A DNA stretch of 64,000 bases from JBAXXL01 sp037127915 (lineage in GTDB: Bacteria > Bacteroidota > Ignavibacteria > Kapaibacteriales > UBA2268): assembly GCA_037127915.1 (NCBI GenBank), contig JBAXXL010000008.1:44502-108501 (forward strand), given 5' to 3'. The position numbers and the translations under genes were made by a program. Under the pieces are notes generated by a model. The model had not been told where the DNA came from. It ran no database searches and saw nothing but the letters and a program-made list of their open reading frames with translations. Each line of letters begins with the position of its first letter. The stretch's first letter is position 1. Below, in pieces: positions 1-9,573 of the stretch.

Positions 1-1
1 T

Positions 2-1240
2 AAATCCATTTTAGATTTTGGAACTGTTAATTGCAACCAATCCAAAGAAATGACAATTAAAATAACAAATATTGGTATTTCAGGAGCCGCAATATCTGAT
101 ATTAAAATTGATATAGCGGATGGTTTTAAATTAAAAAACGCCTTTACTTCAAAAACCATTTTGAAAGGCGAATATATTGATATAAGTGTAGTTTTCAATC
201 CTTTAGAAAAGAAAAATTACAATGCATATTTGACAATAACAAATAATGCAAAAAACTTTACGGTTGGCAAAGTACTTCTTAAGGGGTTTGGATACAAACC
301 CTCGGGCGAAATAAAATCAAAAACTCAACTTATAGATTTTGATAGTGTTTTAGTCGATGATACGAAAACAGAGGTAGTTCAAATCGAAAATATTGGAGAA
401 AATGTCCTAACTTTAAATTCTGCTTCAATTTTAGCAAACTCTTCGAACTATTTTTCTTTAGCAGAAAATACTTTTCCAATTGCTATTCCGGTTAAAGGTA
501 TTTATAATTTAAAGCTAACATTTAAACCGCTTTCAGAAACAGCGATAGCTGGTAATTTAGTTATTTTATCGGATGCATACCTATATCCAAAATTAGAGAT
601 TCCACTTAAAGCCTTCGGAGAAGAAAGAAAACCATTAATCGCCGTATCTGAAAATATAGTACAATTCGATACAACGAAAATAGGGGATACAACCTACAAA
701 GATCTTCAAATTATTAATAAAGGAAACAAAAATTTAGAAATAACCGGAATAGAAGTTCTAATGAATAAAAAATTAGAATTTGGAATAAAGAATTATTCAC
801 CGCCCTATACAATTCCTGAAGCAGGCAGTTTGAAGATTATGTTATTTTTTACTGCGCAAAAAGAAGGTTTAGCTAGTAAAACTCTTGAGATCAGTTCTAA
901 TGCATTTGGAAAAGCAAAATTTACTGTTCCTTTAAAAGGACCAGGAATTAATCCTAATTCAGTTAATGATTGGAATTCCTACACATATAATTTTTATATC
1001 ATTCCTAATCCTTTAAAAGACAAAGCGAAACTTATAATTAATATTAAAGAAAATCGGAGTATTCCAGTAAAATTAAACTTATTTGATTTATCCGGTAAAT
1101 TATTAAACTCATACAAAACAAATAGTGCCGCCGTAGGCGAATATGTTATTAATGTGGATTTTTCAAACTATGACGCTGGAATGTATTATTTGTCCGATGA
1201 AGACAGCATTAACTTTTTAAGATTTTTAATCAGCAGGTAA
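2..1240 (+). CDS. 5'-truncated choice-of-anchor-D secreted protein with T9SS sorting domain
   Basis: The frame is open from base 2, so the gene starts outside the window; the ATG at 50 is internal. The visible part has about three to four repeats of the ASH/choice-of-anchor-D immunoglobulin-like type, each with an LDFG/FDSV-like opening, a central 'NIG' or 'NKG' turn and a 'PL...' strand ending in an 'LKGFG'-like motif. The last ~85 residues are a T9SS type A sorting domain (IIPNPLKDKA near residue 325, then an 'LFDLSGKLL' strand and a 'GMYYL' strand). The family is exported through the outer membrane and anchored at the surface or released. The ligand is unknown. A terminator hairpin follows at once. 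Confidence 0.85.
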   Translation, partial: KSILDFGTVNCNQSKEMTIKITNIGISGAAISDIKIDIADGFKLKNAFTSKTILKGEYIDISVVFNPLEKKNYNAYLTITNNAKNFTVGKVLLKGFGYKPSGEIKSKTQLIDFDSVLVDDTKTEVVQIENIGENVLTLNSASILANSSNYFSLAENTFPIAIPVKGIYNLKLTFKPLSETAIAGNLVILSDAYLYPKLEIPLKAFGEERKPLIAVSENIVQFDTTKIGDTTYKDLQIINKGNKNLEITGIEVLMNKKLEFGIKNYSPPYTIPEAGSLKIMLFFTAQKEGLASKTLEISSNAFGKAKFTVPLKGPGINPNSVNDWNSYTYNFYIIPNPLKDKAKLIINIKENRSIPVKLNLFDLSGKLLNSYKTNSAAVGEYVINVDFSNYDAGMYYLSDEDSINFLRFLISR

Positions 1241-1288
1241 TATAATTATTTGAAATTCTGATGTAATAAATTCGGGTATGATTTTGCA

Positions 1289-1320
1289 AAGATGAAGAAG
1301 AATATTCTTCATCTTTTTTT
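1289..1320 (+). terminator. Rho-independent terminator
   Basis: An 11-bp perfect stem (AAGATGAAGAA / TTCTTCATCTT, loop GAATA) is followed by a run of T. It lies 50 bases after the choice-of-anchor-D gene. Confidence 0.85.
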
Positions 1321-1488
1321 ATTTAATATTATAATTATATATTAATATTATCAAGAATATATAAAATTAAGCTAAAGTGATAATTTTAACCAATAACACA
1401 AGATTTATTTATTAAAATATTATGAATGTGGAAAAATATTAATCAATTTATTCAACTACTTGGCAAAATTTCTTTATTTTTGAAGATT

Positions 1489-2724
1489 ATGAAAAATTTG
1501 TTACTAATATCTATATTGATTTTAATCTGCTCGCAATGCTGTATTTCGCGAAGTAAAATAAAGCTTGGAATTGATGTTCTAGTTGAAGAAAATTATAAGC
1601 ATCTTGATAATAAGAATATTGCTTTATTGTCCAATTTTGCTGGTCGGTCATCAGATGGAATTTTATCGGCTGAATTACTGTCAAAGGCACAAAATTGCAG
1701 TTTAAAAATGATTCTTGCACCGGAGCATGGTTTTTTTACAACCATTCCGGCAGGACAACATGTCGCTGATACCTTACTTCAAGGCATTCCGATAGTATCA
1801 TTATATGGAAAAAATCGCGTACCAAGCAAAACATTAATGAAAGACATTGATGCTATTGTTGTTGATATACAAGATGTTGGTGTTAGGTCTTATACTTATT
1901 TAAGTACTTTGTTTAATACTATGAAGTTTGCCGCAGAAAACAAAATTGCAGTTATAATATTAGACAGACCAAACCCATTAGGGGGAATGATTGTTGATGG
2001 AAATATTACTGAGCCCGAATGGCAATCTTTTGTTGGTATTATACCAATTTCTTACATCCATGGATGTACATTAGGTGAATTAGCTTTAATGATAAATAAT
2101 GAAAACTGGTTAAGTAAAAATTTAAATTTGAAATGCGATTTGGAAATAATTAAAATGGTAGGGTGGCAAAGGACAATGGCTTGGGAGGACACAGGCTTGG
2201 ATTGGTATCCAACATCACCCCATATCCCAACAGTAAATGCCGCTCGTGGTATGGCCGTTTTTGGTACATTCGGTGAACTGGGTGTAACAAGTTTAGGAAT
2301 AGGAACGACAACTCCGTTTCAAATAATCGGTCACAAATCATTTGATTTTTTCGGACAATACTATAAAATTGATACTACAAAATATTGCTCTTTTTCTACA
2401 AGCCCAATGATATTTAGACCTTTTTATGGAAAATACAAAGACGAAAACATAAATGGGCTTTTTGTGAATTTCCATTTCACCGATGATTGTAAACCATATC
2501 AAGATGGCATAAATTTCTTTATGCAATTGAAAATTAGGTACCCTTATCTATTCATTAAAGATTTATATAAACCAGAACAAATAAATATGTTCAAAAAAGT
2601 AACCGGTACTAATAAAATATTCAATGTTATGTTTAATAATCAGGAAAACAAAGATATTACCGAAACGATAACGAACAATTTATATAAATTTACAATTTTA
2701 AGAAACAATTACTTATTATATTAA
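1489..2724 (+). CDS. DUF1343 / NamZ-like exo-beta-N-acetylmuramidase
   Basis: NamZ-type DUF1343 proteins remove terminal N-acetylmuramic acid from peptidoglycan fragments. Visible family motifs are 'APEHGFF', 'DIQDVGVRSYTYLST', 'LDRPNPLGG' and 'YIHGCTLGELA', and the length (411 aa) fits the family. A start at 1426 would add 21 residues; the ATG at 1489 is preferred because it gives a clean lipoprotein-like signal (MKNLLLISILILICSQCC), and a TATTTTTG element at 1475-1482 resembles a Bacteroidetes -7 box, though no matching -33 was found. The amidase gene starts one base after the stop, so the two are probably co-transcribed and act on the same wall fragments. Confidence 0.8.
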   Translation: MKNLLLISILILICSQCCISRSKIKLGIDVLVEENYKHLDNKNIALLSNFAGRSSDGILSAELLSKAQNCSLKMILAPEHGFFTTIPAGQHVADTLLQGIPIVSLYGKNRVPSKTLMKDIDAIVVDIQDVGVRSYTYLSTLFNTMKFAAENKIAVIILDRPNPLGGMIVDGNITEPEWQSFVGIIPISYIHGCTLGELALMINNENWLSKNLNLKCDLEIIKMVGWQRTMAWEDTGLDWYPTSPHIPTVNAARGMAVFGTFGELGVTSLGIGTTTPFQIIGHKSFDFFGQYYKIDTTKYCSFSTSPMIFRPFYGKYKDENINGLFVNFHFTDDCKPYQDGINFFMQLKIRYPYLFIKDLYKPEQINMFKKVTGTNKIFNVMFNNQENKDITETITNNLYKFTILRNNYLLY

Positions 2725-2725
2725 T

Positions 2726-3907
2726 ATGAAAGCACTTATATTTTTTATTTTATTACTATTTTCCACTCTACATATCTACACCCAGGAATATATAGAAGCA
2801 AAACCAATTGCAGGTGATGGAGTCCAAAGGTTGTTTGAACGATATTTAATTTCAAATTCTGAAGTGAATATTAAGTTATTTAACGACTTGAATAAAGGTA
2901 AATTTGTAGGGAACAATACGATAACAACTCAATATAAATACAAACTTCCAATTTTAAAATATGTTTATAATGGTCAGAATATAAGAACATCGATAAATAT
3001 TACAAATTTTGAAATTGGAAAAAACGTACAAGAATACAATGATAAGATATTTAAGAAAAAGATTAAATCTGCCAATTATAAATCGGATAAAGTACTCTGG
3101 GTGCCTTGTGAAATAATTAATAGTACTACACCACAAAATATTACTGCTAAAGAAGTTGATGTCGAAAAAGAGGAGAAACTTTATAAGATATTAGGCTCTC
3201 AATACCAGAAAATCAACAAGGTTGATAAATTATTGAAAGGGCATTTTTATTATTTAGTCAGTGGCCATGGTGGGCCTGATCCCGGAGCTATTGGATTCAG
3301 TGGAGGGTATGAGCTTCATGAAGATGAATATGCTTATGATGTAACTCTTAGATTAGCAAGACAACTCCTATTACATAGTGCTACAGTTTATATTATAGTG
3401 CAAGATCCCCAAGATGGAATTCGTGACGAGCGTTATTTGAAAACCGGCGATAAGGAAGTCTATTACGGTAATATCGCTATTTCTACAGTTCAGAAAGAAC
3501 GACTTCAAAAAAGTGCCGATATAATAAATAGTTTATATCATAAAAACAAAAAGATAGCTTTATCCCAACAAGCTATTATCACACATGTTGATTCCCGATA
3601 TACTGAGAAAAGAATTGATATTTTCTTTTACTATAATGAAGGTAGTGCTAAGGGTGAAAAATTAGCATATACTTTACTGAATTCTATTGAGCATAAATAC
3701 CAAATTGCACAACCGGGGAGAGGTTATGAAGGTACCGTAACAACTAGAAATCTTTTTATGTTACGAAATACTGAACCCCCAACTGTCTATATAGAAATCG
3801 GTAACATCCAAAATCCTTTAGATCAGATTAGAATTTTAGAAGGTAATAATCGTCAAGCTATGGCAAATTGGCTTTGTGATGGCTTAATTAATTATATCAA
3901 AAAATAA
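2726..3907 (+). CDS. secreted N-acetylmuramoyl-L-alanine amidase (Amidase_3)
   Basis: Zinc amidase that cuts the bond between N-acetylmuramic acid and the stem peptide. A signal peptide (MKALIFFILLLFSTLHIYTQ) is followed by ~150 residues without a recognised domain, then the Amidase_3 fold: 'GHGGPDPGAIG' (zinc His), an acidic stretch 'ELHEDEYAYDV' (zinc Glu), 'ITHVDSRY' (third ligand) and 'VYIEIGNIQN' (catalytic Glu). It starts directly after the NamZ-like gene, so the pair can strip both sugar and peptide from murein fragments in the periplasm. The 181 bases downstream are AT-rich with no gene or clear terminator. Confidence 0.88.
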   Translation: MKALIFFILLLFSTLHIYTQEYIEAKPIAGDGVQRLFERYLISNSEVNIKLFNDLNKGKFVGNNTITTQYKYKLPILKYVYNGQNIRTSINITNFEIGKNVQEYNDKIFKKKIKSANYKSDKVLWVPCEIINSTTPQNITAKEVDVEKEEKLYKILGSQYQKINKVDKLLKGHFYYLVSGHGGPDPGAIGFSGGYELHEDEYAYDVTLRLARQLLLHSATVYIIVQDPQDGIRDERYLKTGDKEVYYGNIAISTVQKERLQKSADIINSLYHKNKKIALSQQAIITHVDSRYTEKRIDIFFYYNEGSAKGEKLAYTLLNSIEHKYQIAQPGRGYEGTVTTRNLFMLRNTEPPTVYIEIGNIQNPLDQIRILEGNNRQAMANWLCDGLINYIKK

Positions 3908-4088
3908 ATTGCACCATTATATAAGTAGTTGTTAAATAAGCGCAAAAAAAATAGTTGAAAAATAATAAAAAAAATATGTAACAGAATTAGAAAAAATGTG
4001 TTATATGTATATATAATTTGCTTTTTTTTATAAATGAAAATTTATTAATTTAGTATATAAAATGTGTTAAAATTTTAAGGATAATGAA

Positions 4089-6527
4089 ATGAAATCTATA
4101 CTATCTATATCTATTATGATGATAGTTATGTCAGCATATCTCTTTGCTGAAAAAGACGTTAAAATACAAGAATCTTGGTCGAAATATTACTCAAAAGACC
4201 CAAATCTTACAACTTGTACTAAGGGTGATTTGCTCGAAACACAAAAACAAGCAATACTTACAATGGTAAATTCTATACGAGCTTTACATAATCTTAAACC
4301 AGTAACCTACGAACCAGCATTTGATGCTCCTGCGTCAGAAGCCGCTTTGATGATGGCAAAAAATGAAGAATTGAGCCATACGCCTCCAAATTCATGGGGT
4401 TGTTGGTCTCAAACAGGTTATGACGGAGCTGAACATACTAATTTATTTATGTCCACACGTACAGCATCAGACCCGCCAACAACTGAATACTCAATAGTAA
4501 GTTGGATGATTGATAATTTTTCAGATAGAGTTGGACATAGACGTTGGATAATTGATCCGTTTTTAAAGAGAATTGCAATTGGCCGTGCTGACGGAGCGTC
4601 AAGTAAACAACAGGGGCAGGCAATATGTGGTATGGCTCTATATGTCATCGACGACAGTAAACAAGATGTATCTGATTGGCAGGTTAATTATGTTGGTTAT
4701 CCTTACCAATATTATTCGCCTCAATATGTTTTTTACAATGATGGCGGCTCCACCAAATGGCACTATCTTTCGTTTACGTATGTAGCAGACAAGTACAATT
4801 ATTGGAATAATCAAAAAGTTGATTATTCCGGTGCTACCGTAACAATGACCGATGAAAACGGTAACAATGTCGGAATTTCATCAGCCATTTATGATACTGA
4901 AGGATATGGCGTACCAAATTGTTTGAAATGGATGCCAACCGAACTTAACAAAGAAGTAAAATATACTGTAAAGATTACAGGCGTTAAATACGGTGGTCAA
5001 TCAAGTGATTTTGAATATTGGTTTAAATTAACCGACAATGTTTATAGCACTCCACCTGCCGCGATTTCTCAAATTTCACCCGGAAATAATGCGAAAAATG
5101 TACCTGTTAATACCTCAATTTCATGGATGCAAAACAATAATGCTATACGATATCATCTGCAGATATCAAAAAATTCCGATATGTCGAATCCTGTAATCAA
5201 CACTCAAGATATAAATACTTATGGATATAAACCAACACAAGCTCTAGAAAATGAAGTAACATATTATTGGAAAGTGCGTGGTTGGAACGATGCCGGATTC
5301 GGTGCATGGTCATTGGTATGGTCATTTAAAACCGGCGCATCTGCTCCTGATAAACCTGTTTTATTAACACCGGCAGACGGTGAGTTGAAAGCTGGTCTAA
5401 AACCTCTATTAACTTGGGAAGCACAGAGCGCCGCACAATCGTACGACGTAATTGTTGCCGAATCAAGTGATTTCAGCGGTTGGAGTGCAGTTTCTGAAAA
5501 CGTTGCGTCACCTAAATATCAATCTCTTAATGGCGATTTTGAACTAGATACCAAGTATTTTTGGAAAGTTCGCGCAAATAATGCAAGCGGATCAAGTGAC
5601 TGGTCAAATATTTGGACATTTACAACTGGTACGGCAATTGAAGCTAATGTAACGTTATTAGAACCAGCGAATGCGGCAAAAGCTATTTCCACAACACCTT
5701 TAATGAAATGGAAAGCGGTTCCAAATGCAACAGGATACGATATGCAAATTTCAGAAGGTGATTTGTTTAATGGATCTTCAATAAAGATTACAAAAACAAA
5801 AATGAGCGAAACTGAATTTCAAGTTACAGGCAATTTCCTTGATCCTAACGTAGAATATTCTTGGAGAGTGAAAGCATATATTGGAGATGCAACTGGTCCT
5901 TGGTCAGCAATATGGCACTTTAGTACAGTAAAAGACGCAAATTTGGTACCTGCACTTCTAACACCATTGGATTCGGCTCTAAATGTAGCATTAACACAAG
6001 AATTTTCTTGGGGACCGATTGAAAAAGCTACCAGCTATGAACTTCAAGTTGCTTTAAGAGATGCGTTCGATGGACAATATATGCGCATTGACGAAGTTGG
6101 ATTGACAAGTAGATTTTTCTCTGCAACAACTCAATTAAAAGATTCTACTGTTTATTGGTGGCGAGTTAGAGCAAAGGTTAATAATATGACAACCTATCCT
6201 TGGTCTTACCCAAGAATATTTTCTACTTATGATCAATTCCCTCATGTTTCCGTAATGGATAAAATTTCAAGTGTCGAGATTAGTGTTTATCCTAATCCGG
6301 CAGTGCAGAATATTACTTTCGATTTGAAATTAATCAATTCCGATAATATTACTATTATAGTTTTCGATGAATTAGGAAAAATATTGAAAACTCCTTATGA
6401 AGGAATGTTATCAGCCGGGAGTAATAGAGTTAATCTTAATGTAAGTGATTTACCAAGCGGTAATTATAATTATTGTATTTATGCCGGAGACGGTTACAAA
6501 TACGGAAAGTTTATGGTTACTAAATAA
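4089..6527 (+). CDS. secreted CAP/SCP-domain protein with Fn3-like repeats and T9SS sorting domain
   Basis: 812 aa. The signal peptide (~1-20) is followed by a CAP (YkwD/SCP-like) domain at ~50-175, seen from 'MVNSIRALHNLKPV', 'LSHTPPNSW', 'GAEHTNLF' and 'VGHRRWIIDP'. About four Fn3-like modules follow (~320-730), each ending in a 'YYWKVRAxxxxGxSxWS..WxFxT' pattern. The last ~80 residues are a T9SS type A domain ('VYPNPAVQNITFDLKL', 'LPSGNYNYCIY'). AAGGA at 4077-4081 lies 7 bases before the ATG. The activity of bacterial CAP domains is mostly unknown. The same Fn3-like modules recur in the RCC1 protein at 56.6-59.5 kb. Confidence 0.87.
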   Translation: MKSILSISIMMIVMSAYLFAEKDVKIQESWSKYYSKDPNLTTCTKGDLLETQKQAILTMVNSIRALHNLKPVTYEPAFDAPASEAALMMAKNEELSHTPPNSWGCWSQTGYDGAEHTNLFMSTRTASDPPTTEYSIVSWMIDNFSDRVGHRRWIIDPFLKRIAIGRADGASSKQQGQAICGMALYVIDDSKQDVSDWQVNYVGYPYQYYSPQYVFYNDGGSTKWHYLSFTYVADKYNYWNNQKVDYSGATVTMTDENGNNVGISSAIYDTEGYGVPNCLKWMPTELNKEVKYTVKITGVKYGGQSSDFEYWFKLTDNVYSTPPAAISQISPGNNAKNVPVNTSISWMQNNNAIRYHLQISKNSDMSNPVINTQDINTYGYKPTQALENEVTYYWKVRGWNDAGFGAWSLVWSFKTGASAPDKPVLLTPADGELKAGLKPLLTWEAQSAAQSYDVIVAESSDFSGWSAVSENVASPKYQSLNGDFELDTKYFWKVRANNASGSSDWSNIWTFTTGTAIEANVTLLEPANAAKAISTTPLMKWKAVPNATGYDMQISEGDLFNGSSIKITKTKMSETEFQVTGNFLDPNVEYSWRVKAYIGDATGPWSAIWHFSTVKDANLVPALLTPLDSALNVALTQEFSWGPIEKATSYELQVALRDAFDGQYMRIDEVGLTSRFFSATTQLKDSTVYWWRVRAKVNNMTTYPWSYPRIFSTYDQFPHVSVMDKISSVEISVYPNPAVQNITFDLKLINSDNITIIVFDELGKILKTPYEGMLSAGSNRVNLNVSDLPSGNYNYCIYAGDGYKYGKFMVTK

Positions 6528-6547
6528 AATAAGTTAATGATAATTCA

Positions 6548-6613
6548 GGGTTATTGTAATTAATTTTTAATTGATTCGTATATTCAATTAAACTTACAAT
6601 AACCCTTATTTTT
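6548..6613 (+). terminator. long-loop hairpin, probable terminator
   Basis: A 12-bp perfect stem (GGGTTATTGTAA at 6548-6559, TTACAATAACCC at 6594-6605) with a 34-base loop is followed by TTATTTTT. It sits between the CAP gene and pdxH. The distal end overlaps a TATTTTTG box (6607-6614) that could be the pdxH -7 element, although no -33 TTG was found. Confidence 0.6.
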
Positions 6614-6624
6614 GGGAAAATGTT

Positions 6625-7263
6625 ATGAGTGAAAATATTTCGGATATCCGAAGAGATTATAAAAAGTATTCGTTAAATCGTCAATCTTTAGACAAAGATC
6701 CATTTTTGTTTTTTAAAAAATGGCTTGAGCAAGCTATCGAACAGGATTTCTACGATCCAACTGCGTTTGCATTATCAACCGTAAGTGAAAATGGTAGACC
6801 ATCATCCAGAATGTTGTTATTAAAAGGATACGATGAAAATGGTTTTATCTTTTATACCAATTATAAAGGTAGAAAGGGTTCTGAATTAGAAAATAATCCT
6901 TTTGGAAGTATGCTTTTTTTCTGGGATAAATATGAACGTCAAGTGAGAATTGAAGGCAAAATTGAAAAGATATCCAAGGAAGATTCCGAAAAATATTTCA
7001 TCACAAGACCCTACACAAGCCGCATAGGAGCTTGGGCTTCGAAACAAAGTGAAATACTATCAAGTAGGGGACATCTTATCAAAGAAGCGGCTATGTATAT
7101 GATTAAATATCCTCTCAATGTGCCTGTTCCTGATTATTGGGGTGGCTACAGATTAATACCGGACGAATTTGAATTCTGGCAGGGAAGAGAAAGCAGAATG
7201 CACGATAGATTCAAATATAAGCTTGAAAATGGTATTTGGGTAATTAACAGATTATATCCTTAA
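6625..7263 (+). CDS. pdxH: pyridoxamine 5'-phosphate oxidase
   Basis: FMN-dependent cytosolic enzyme making pyridoxal 5'-phosphate from pyridoxamine- or pyridoxine-phosphate. At 212 aa it matches the family. Visible motifs are 'SRMLLLKGYDENGFIFYTNY' (FMN/substrate region), 'KGSELENNP', 'RQVRIEGKIEKI', 'RPYTSRIGAWASKQS' and the C-terminal 'EFWQGRESRMHDR...RLYP'. It overlaps the convergent RsbW-like gene by 4 bases. The possible -7 box ends about 10 bases before the ATG, implying a very short leader if it is used. Confidence 0.95.
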   Translation: MSENISDIRRDYKKYSLNRQSLDKDPFLFFKKWLEQAIEQDFYDPTAFALSTVSENGRPSSRMLLLKGYDENGFIFYTNYKGRKGSELENNPFGSMLFFWDKYERQVRIEGKIEKISKEDSEKYFITRPYTSRIGAWASKQSEILSSRGHLIKEAAMYMIKYPLNVPVPDYWGGYRLIPDEFEFWQGRESRMHDRFKYKLENGIWVINRLYP

Positions 7264-7682
7264 TTTTTCCGAAAATTGTAGCGCATTTTAATTAATGTTC
7301 CATTTTCGCAGTTATAACTAACTTCATCCATCATGGAATGAATTAGAAATATACCACGCCCGCGGCAATCACAAAGATTGGCGTCACATTCTATTTTAGC
7401 AAAAGATGCTTCAACATCAGGTAAATATCCATCTCCTTCATCTTTTATAGTGATTTCTATATAGTCTTCGTTTCCGTACAAATCAAAATAAACATATTTA
7501 TTTTCATTAAATTTGTTACCATGTTCAGCGGCGTTATTAATCGCTTCAACAGTGCTAAGAAAAATTTTAAAATATTCCTCTTCGTCGATTTGTAAAACCT
7601 TTTTAACATCTTCCATGATTTTTTCTATATTACGAACTATATTTTTTTCACTTATATATTTTTCAGATATCTTATATTCCAT
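7260..7682 (-). CDS. RsbW-like ATP-binding (HATPase_c_2) protein
   Basis: 140 aa, a single GHKL ATPase domain of the anti-sigma-factor/serine-kinase type (RsbW/SpoIIAB). The N box is 'EAINNAAEHGN', the G1 box 'DEGDGY' and the G2 box 'GRGIFLI'. Such proteins bind and phosphorylate an anti-sigma antagonist or hold a sigma factor; no such partner is nearby, so the target is unknown. It is the last gene of a tight minus-strand cluster: the outer-membrane protein gene stops 9 bases upstream of its start, and obgE heads the set. Confidence 0.82.
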   Translation of the reverse strand: MEYKISEKYISEKNIVRNIEKIMEDVKKVLQIDEEEYFKIFLSTVEAINNAAEHGNKFNENKYVYFDLYGNEDYIEITIKDEGDGYLPDVEASFAKIECDANLCDCRGRGIFLIHSMMDEVSYNCENGTLIKMRYNFRKN

Positions 7683-7691
7683 TAGTTTGCC

Positions 7692-9569
7692 TTATAATCG
7701 AGTTTTACATATTAATTTAATATTGGGTATATATCTACTTGCACTATTTACGGTTTGCTTTTCATACCATCCTGATAAATTCAAAATGGAACCTTTCAAA
7801 AATAACATATTAATTTGAACTTGAGGTCCTATTGAGAAGTGTTCATAAAGTTTTCCGTTTATTTTGTTCTGCAAGTCATTCCTTTGAAATCCATAAATCC
7901 TTATTCCAGCGCCTATCGAAATATCATTTAATACTTTCGTTAATAACAGTTTGTTTTCAAATTCAAAATTACCAATTTGTGGTATCTCAGAAAATTCTTT
8001 CCATAGCAAAATACCATTTACAAAATAACGAATAAAATTAATACCTTGCAAATGAATAGTTGGTGTCAGTCTATATAAAATCGAATCTCGATAAGATATT
8101 TGTCGAAAACTATAGCTTCTCGCCGAAGACAAAGTGCTCTCATAGTCATATATTGTGTAATTTGCTAAAACTTCTGTGCTCGGATTGTATTCAAATCTAT
8201 TATATTTTATTTTAACAAAAGGGGAGAAGCGTATTATTCGATTCGTATAATTTTGTGAACTACGCTGGCTTTTCAAAAATACGAGGTGTTTATATCGAAT
8301 TTCACCTAATAAACTTATTGAAATATGTCTGTTTATTCTACGGAAATAATTCAGCATGAGGACTTCATTAAGTTCATCTTTATCATCGTTATTGATTTTT
8401 TCTGGAGTATCGTATCTATATATAGAAATCAATCCATTCCATGCTAAACTATCTTTCCGTCCAAACAACCAAAATCCATAAGTTCCAATTGAAGCTGAAA
8501 ATGCACTATTATCCAAGGATGTTTCTTGTTTTTTCAAATTCTCAAATTCATTCTCATCAATTTCAAATAATTTATTTAAGCGGTAATTTTCATTTCTATT
8601 GAAAAACTTGGTATTCAAAACGGCTTTCATTTTTTTGACTGAATAAATAATATCCAAATTCAAATCAATCAATAAAGTATTATTCATTCGTTCAACTGAT
8701 GAATAGGAGATAGGTTCATACTTTTGCATAAATGCCCGGTTAACGGCACTATTTGCTAACAAAAGTTTCGAAGATACATAAAAATTCTCCGGCAATTTGA
8801 ACTTCATAAATAAGTTGCCTGCAACATTGCTCTCAGATCTGTTTTCGATTAGGCTCGTTGCATTATCAGAATAGTATGAAATAAAATCCTTATTTAAGTA
8901 ATCATACTCGAAATCAAATGATAGTAAATCATTATTTGAAAATGCACCCGTAATTTGGGTTTTTAAATTCAAATCACTGTTATTTCTTTTATCTCGTAAT
9001 TGGATGGATTCAAAGCTAAAATTTGATGAAATATTATAGATATCTGTGATTTTTTCATCAACTTCTGTATTGATACCATAAACTATTCCTGTAGATTTGA
9101 ATGTGTTTTGTTGATTATATTCAAAACCACTTAAAGCCGATATCTTTGAGTTTTTAAAAAATTTATATTGAAGCCCTATATTTGAATTTGCTCTTTGAAA
9201 AGTATTAGTATTACTTTTGATATTATCGGATGTCAATTGCCAATTATCTGTAAACAGAATCTTGAATTTACCCATATCTTTAGATTGAAAATAAAAAGAG
9301 AAGAGCTCTTGATCTCGAAAATTTACACTTTCTGTTTCAACAGCATCTCCTCTATAATTTTGGAATAAACCTATATCTCCAATATTATTTTGGAATGATT
9401 TACAGGCATCGATATTGAAATTATAAATATTCGAAATTTTGTCGAATCCATAATTCAAATATTCTGCATTTATATCATCATATTTATATTGGAAAAGTAA
9501 TTCTGATTCTGCATAGTAATGCACTGAAAACATCAGAAGAAAAAAAAACATGATTAAAGGTTTATTCAA
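7692..9569 (-). CDS. uncharacterised outer-membrane beta-barrel-like protein
   Basis: 625 aa, no family recognised. It has a signal peptide (MNKPLIMFFFLLMFSVHYYA) and then a body rich in Tyr, Phe, Asn and Ser with alternating amphipathic strands throughout, typical of a large barrel or beta-rich outer-membrane protein. The start codon is TTG at 9569. The next ATG (9551) would drop the only positive charge from the signal peptide, so TTG is favoured. It begins four bases after the obgE stop and ends 9 bases before the RsbW-like gene, so all three are probably one transcript. The function is not known. Confidence 0.65.
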   Translation of the reverse strand: MNKPLIMFFFLLMFSVHYYAESELLFQYKYDDINAEYLNYGFDKISNIYNFNIDACKSFQNNIGDIGLFQNYRGDAVETESVNFRDQELFSFYFQSKDMGKFKILFTDNWQLTSDNIKSNTNTFQRANSNIGLQYKFFKNSKISALSGFEYNQQNTFKSTGIVYGINTEVDEKITDIYNISSNFSFESIQLRDKRNNSDLNLKTQITGAFSNNDLLSFDFEYDYLNKDFISYYSDNATSLIENRSESNVAGNLFMKFKLPENFYVSSKLLLANSAVNRAFMQKYEPISYSSVERMNNTLLIDLNLDIIYSVKKMKAVLNTKFFNRNENYRLNKLFEIDENEFENLKKQETSLDNSAFSASIGTYGFWLFGRKDSLAWNGLISIYRYDTPEKINNDDKDELNEVLMLNYFRRINRHISISLLGEIRYKHLVFLKSQRSSQNYTNRIIRFSPFVKIKYNRFEYNPSTEVLANYTIYDYESTLSSARSYSFRQISYRDSILYRLTPTIHLQGINFIRYFVNGILLWKEFSEIPQIGNFEFENKLLLTKVLNDISIGAGIRIYGFQRNDLQNKINGKLYEHFSIGPQVQINMLFLKGSILNLSGWYEKQTVNSASRYIPNIKLICKTRL

Positions 9570-9573
9570 TGCT

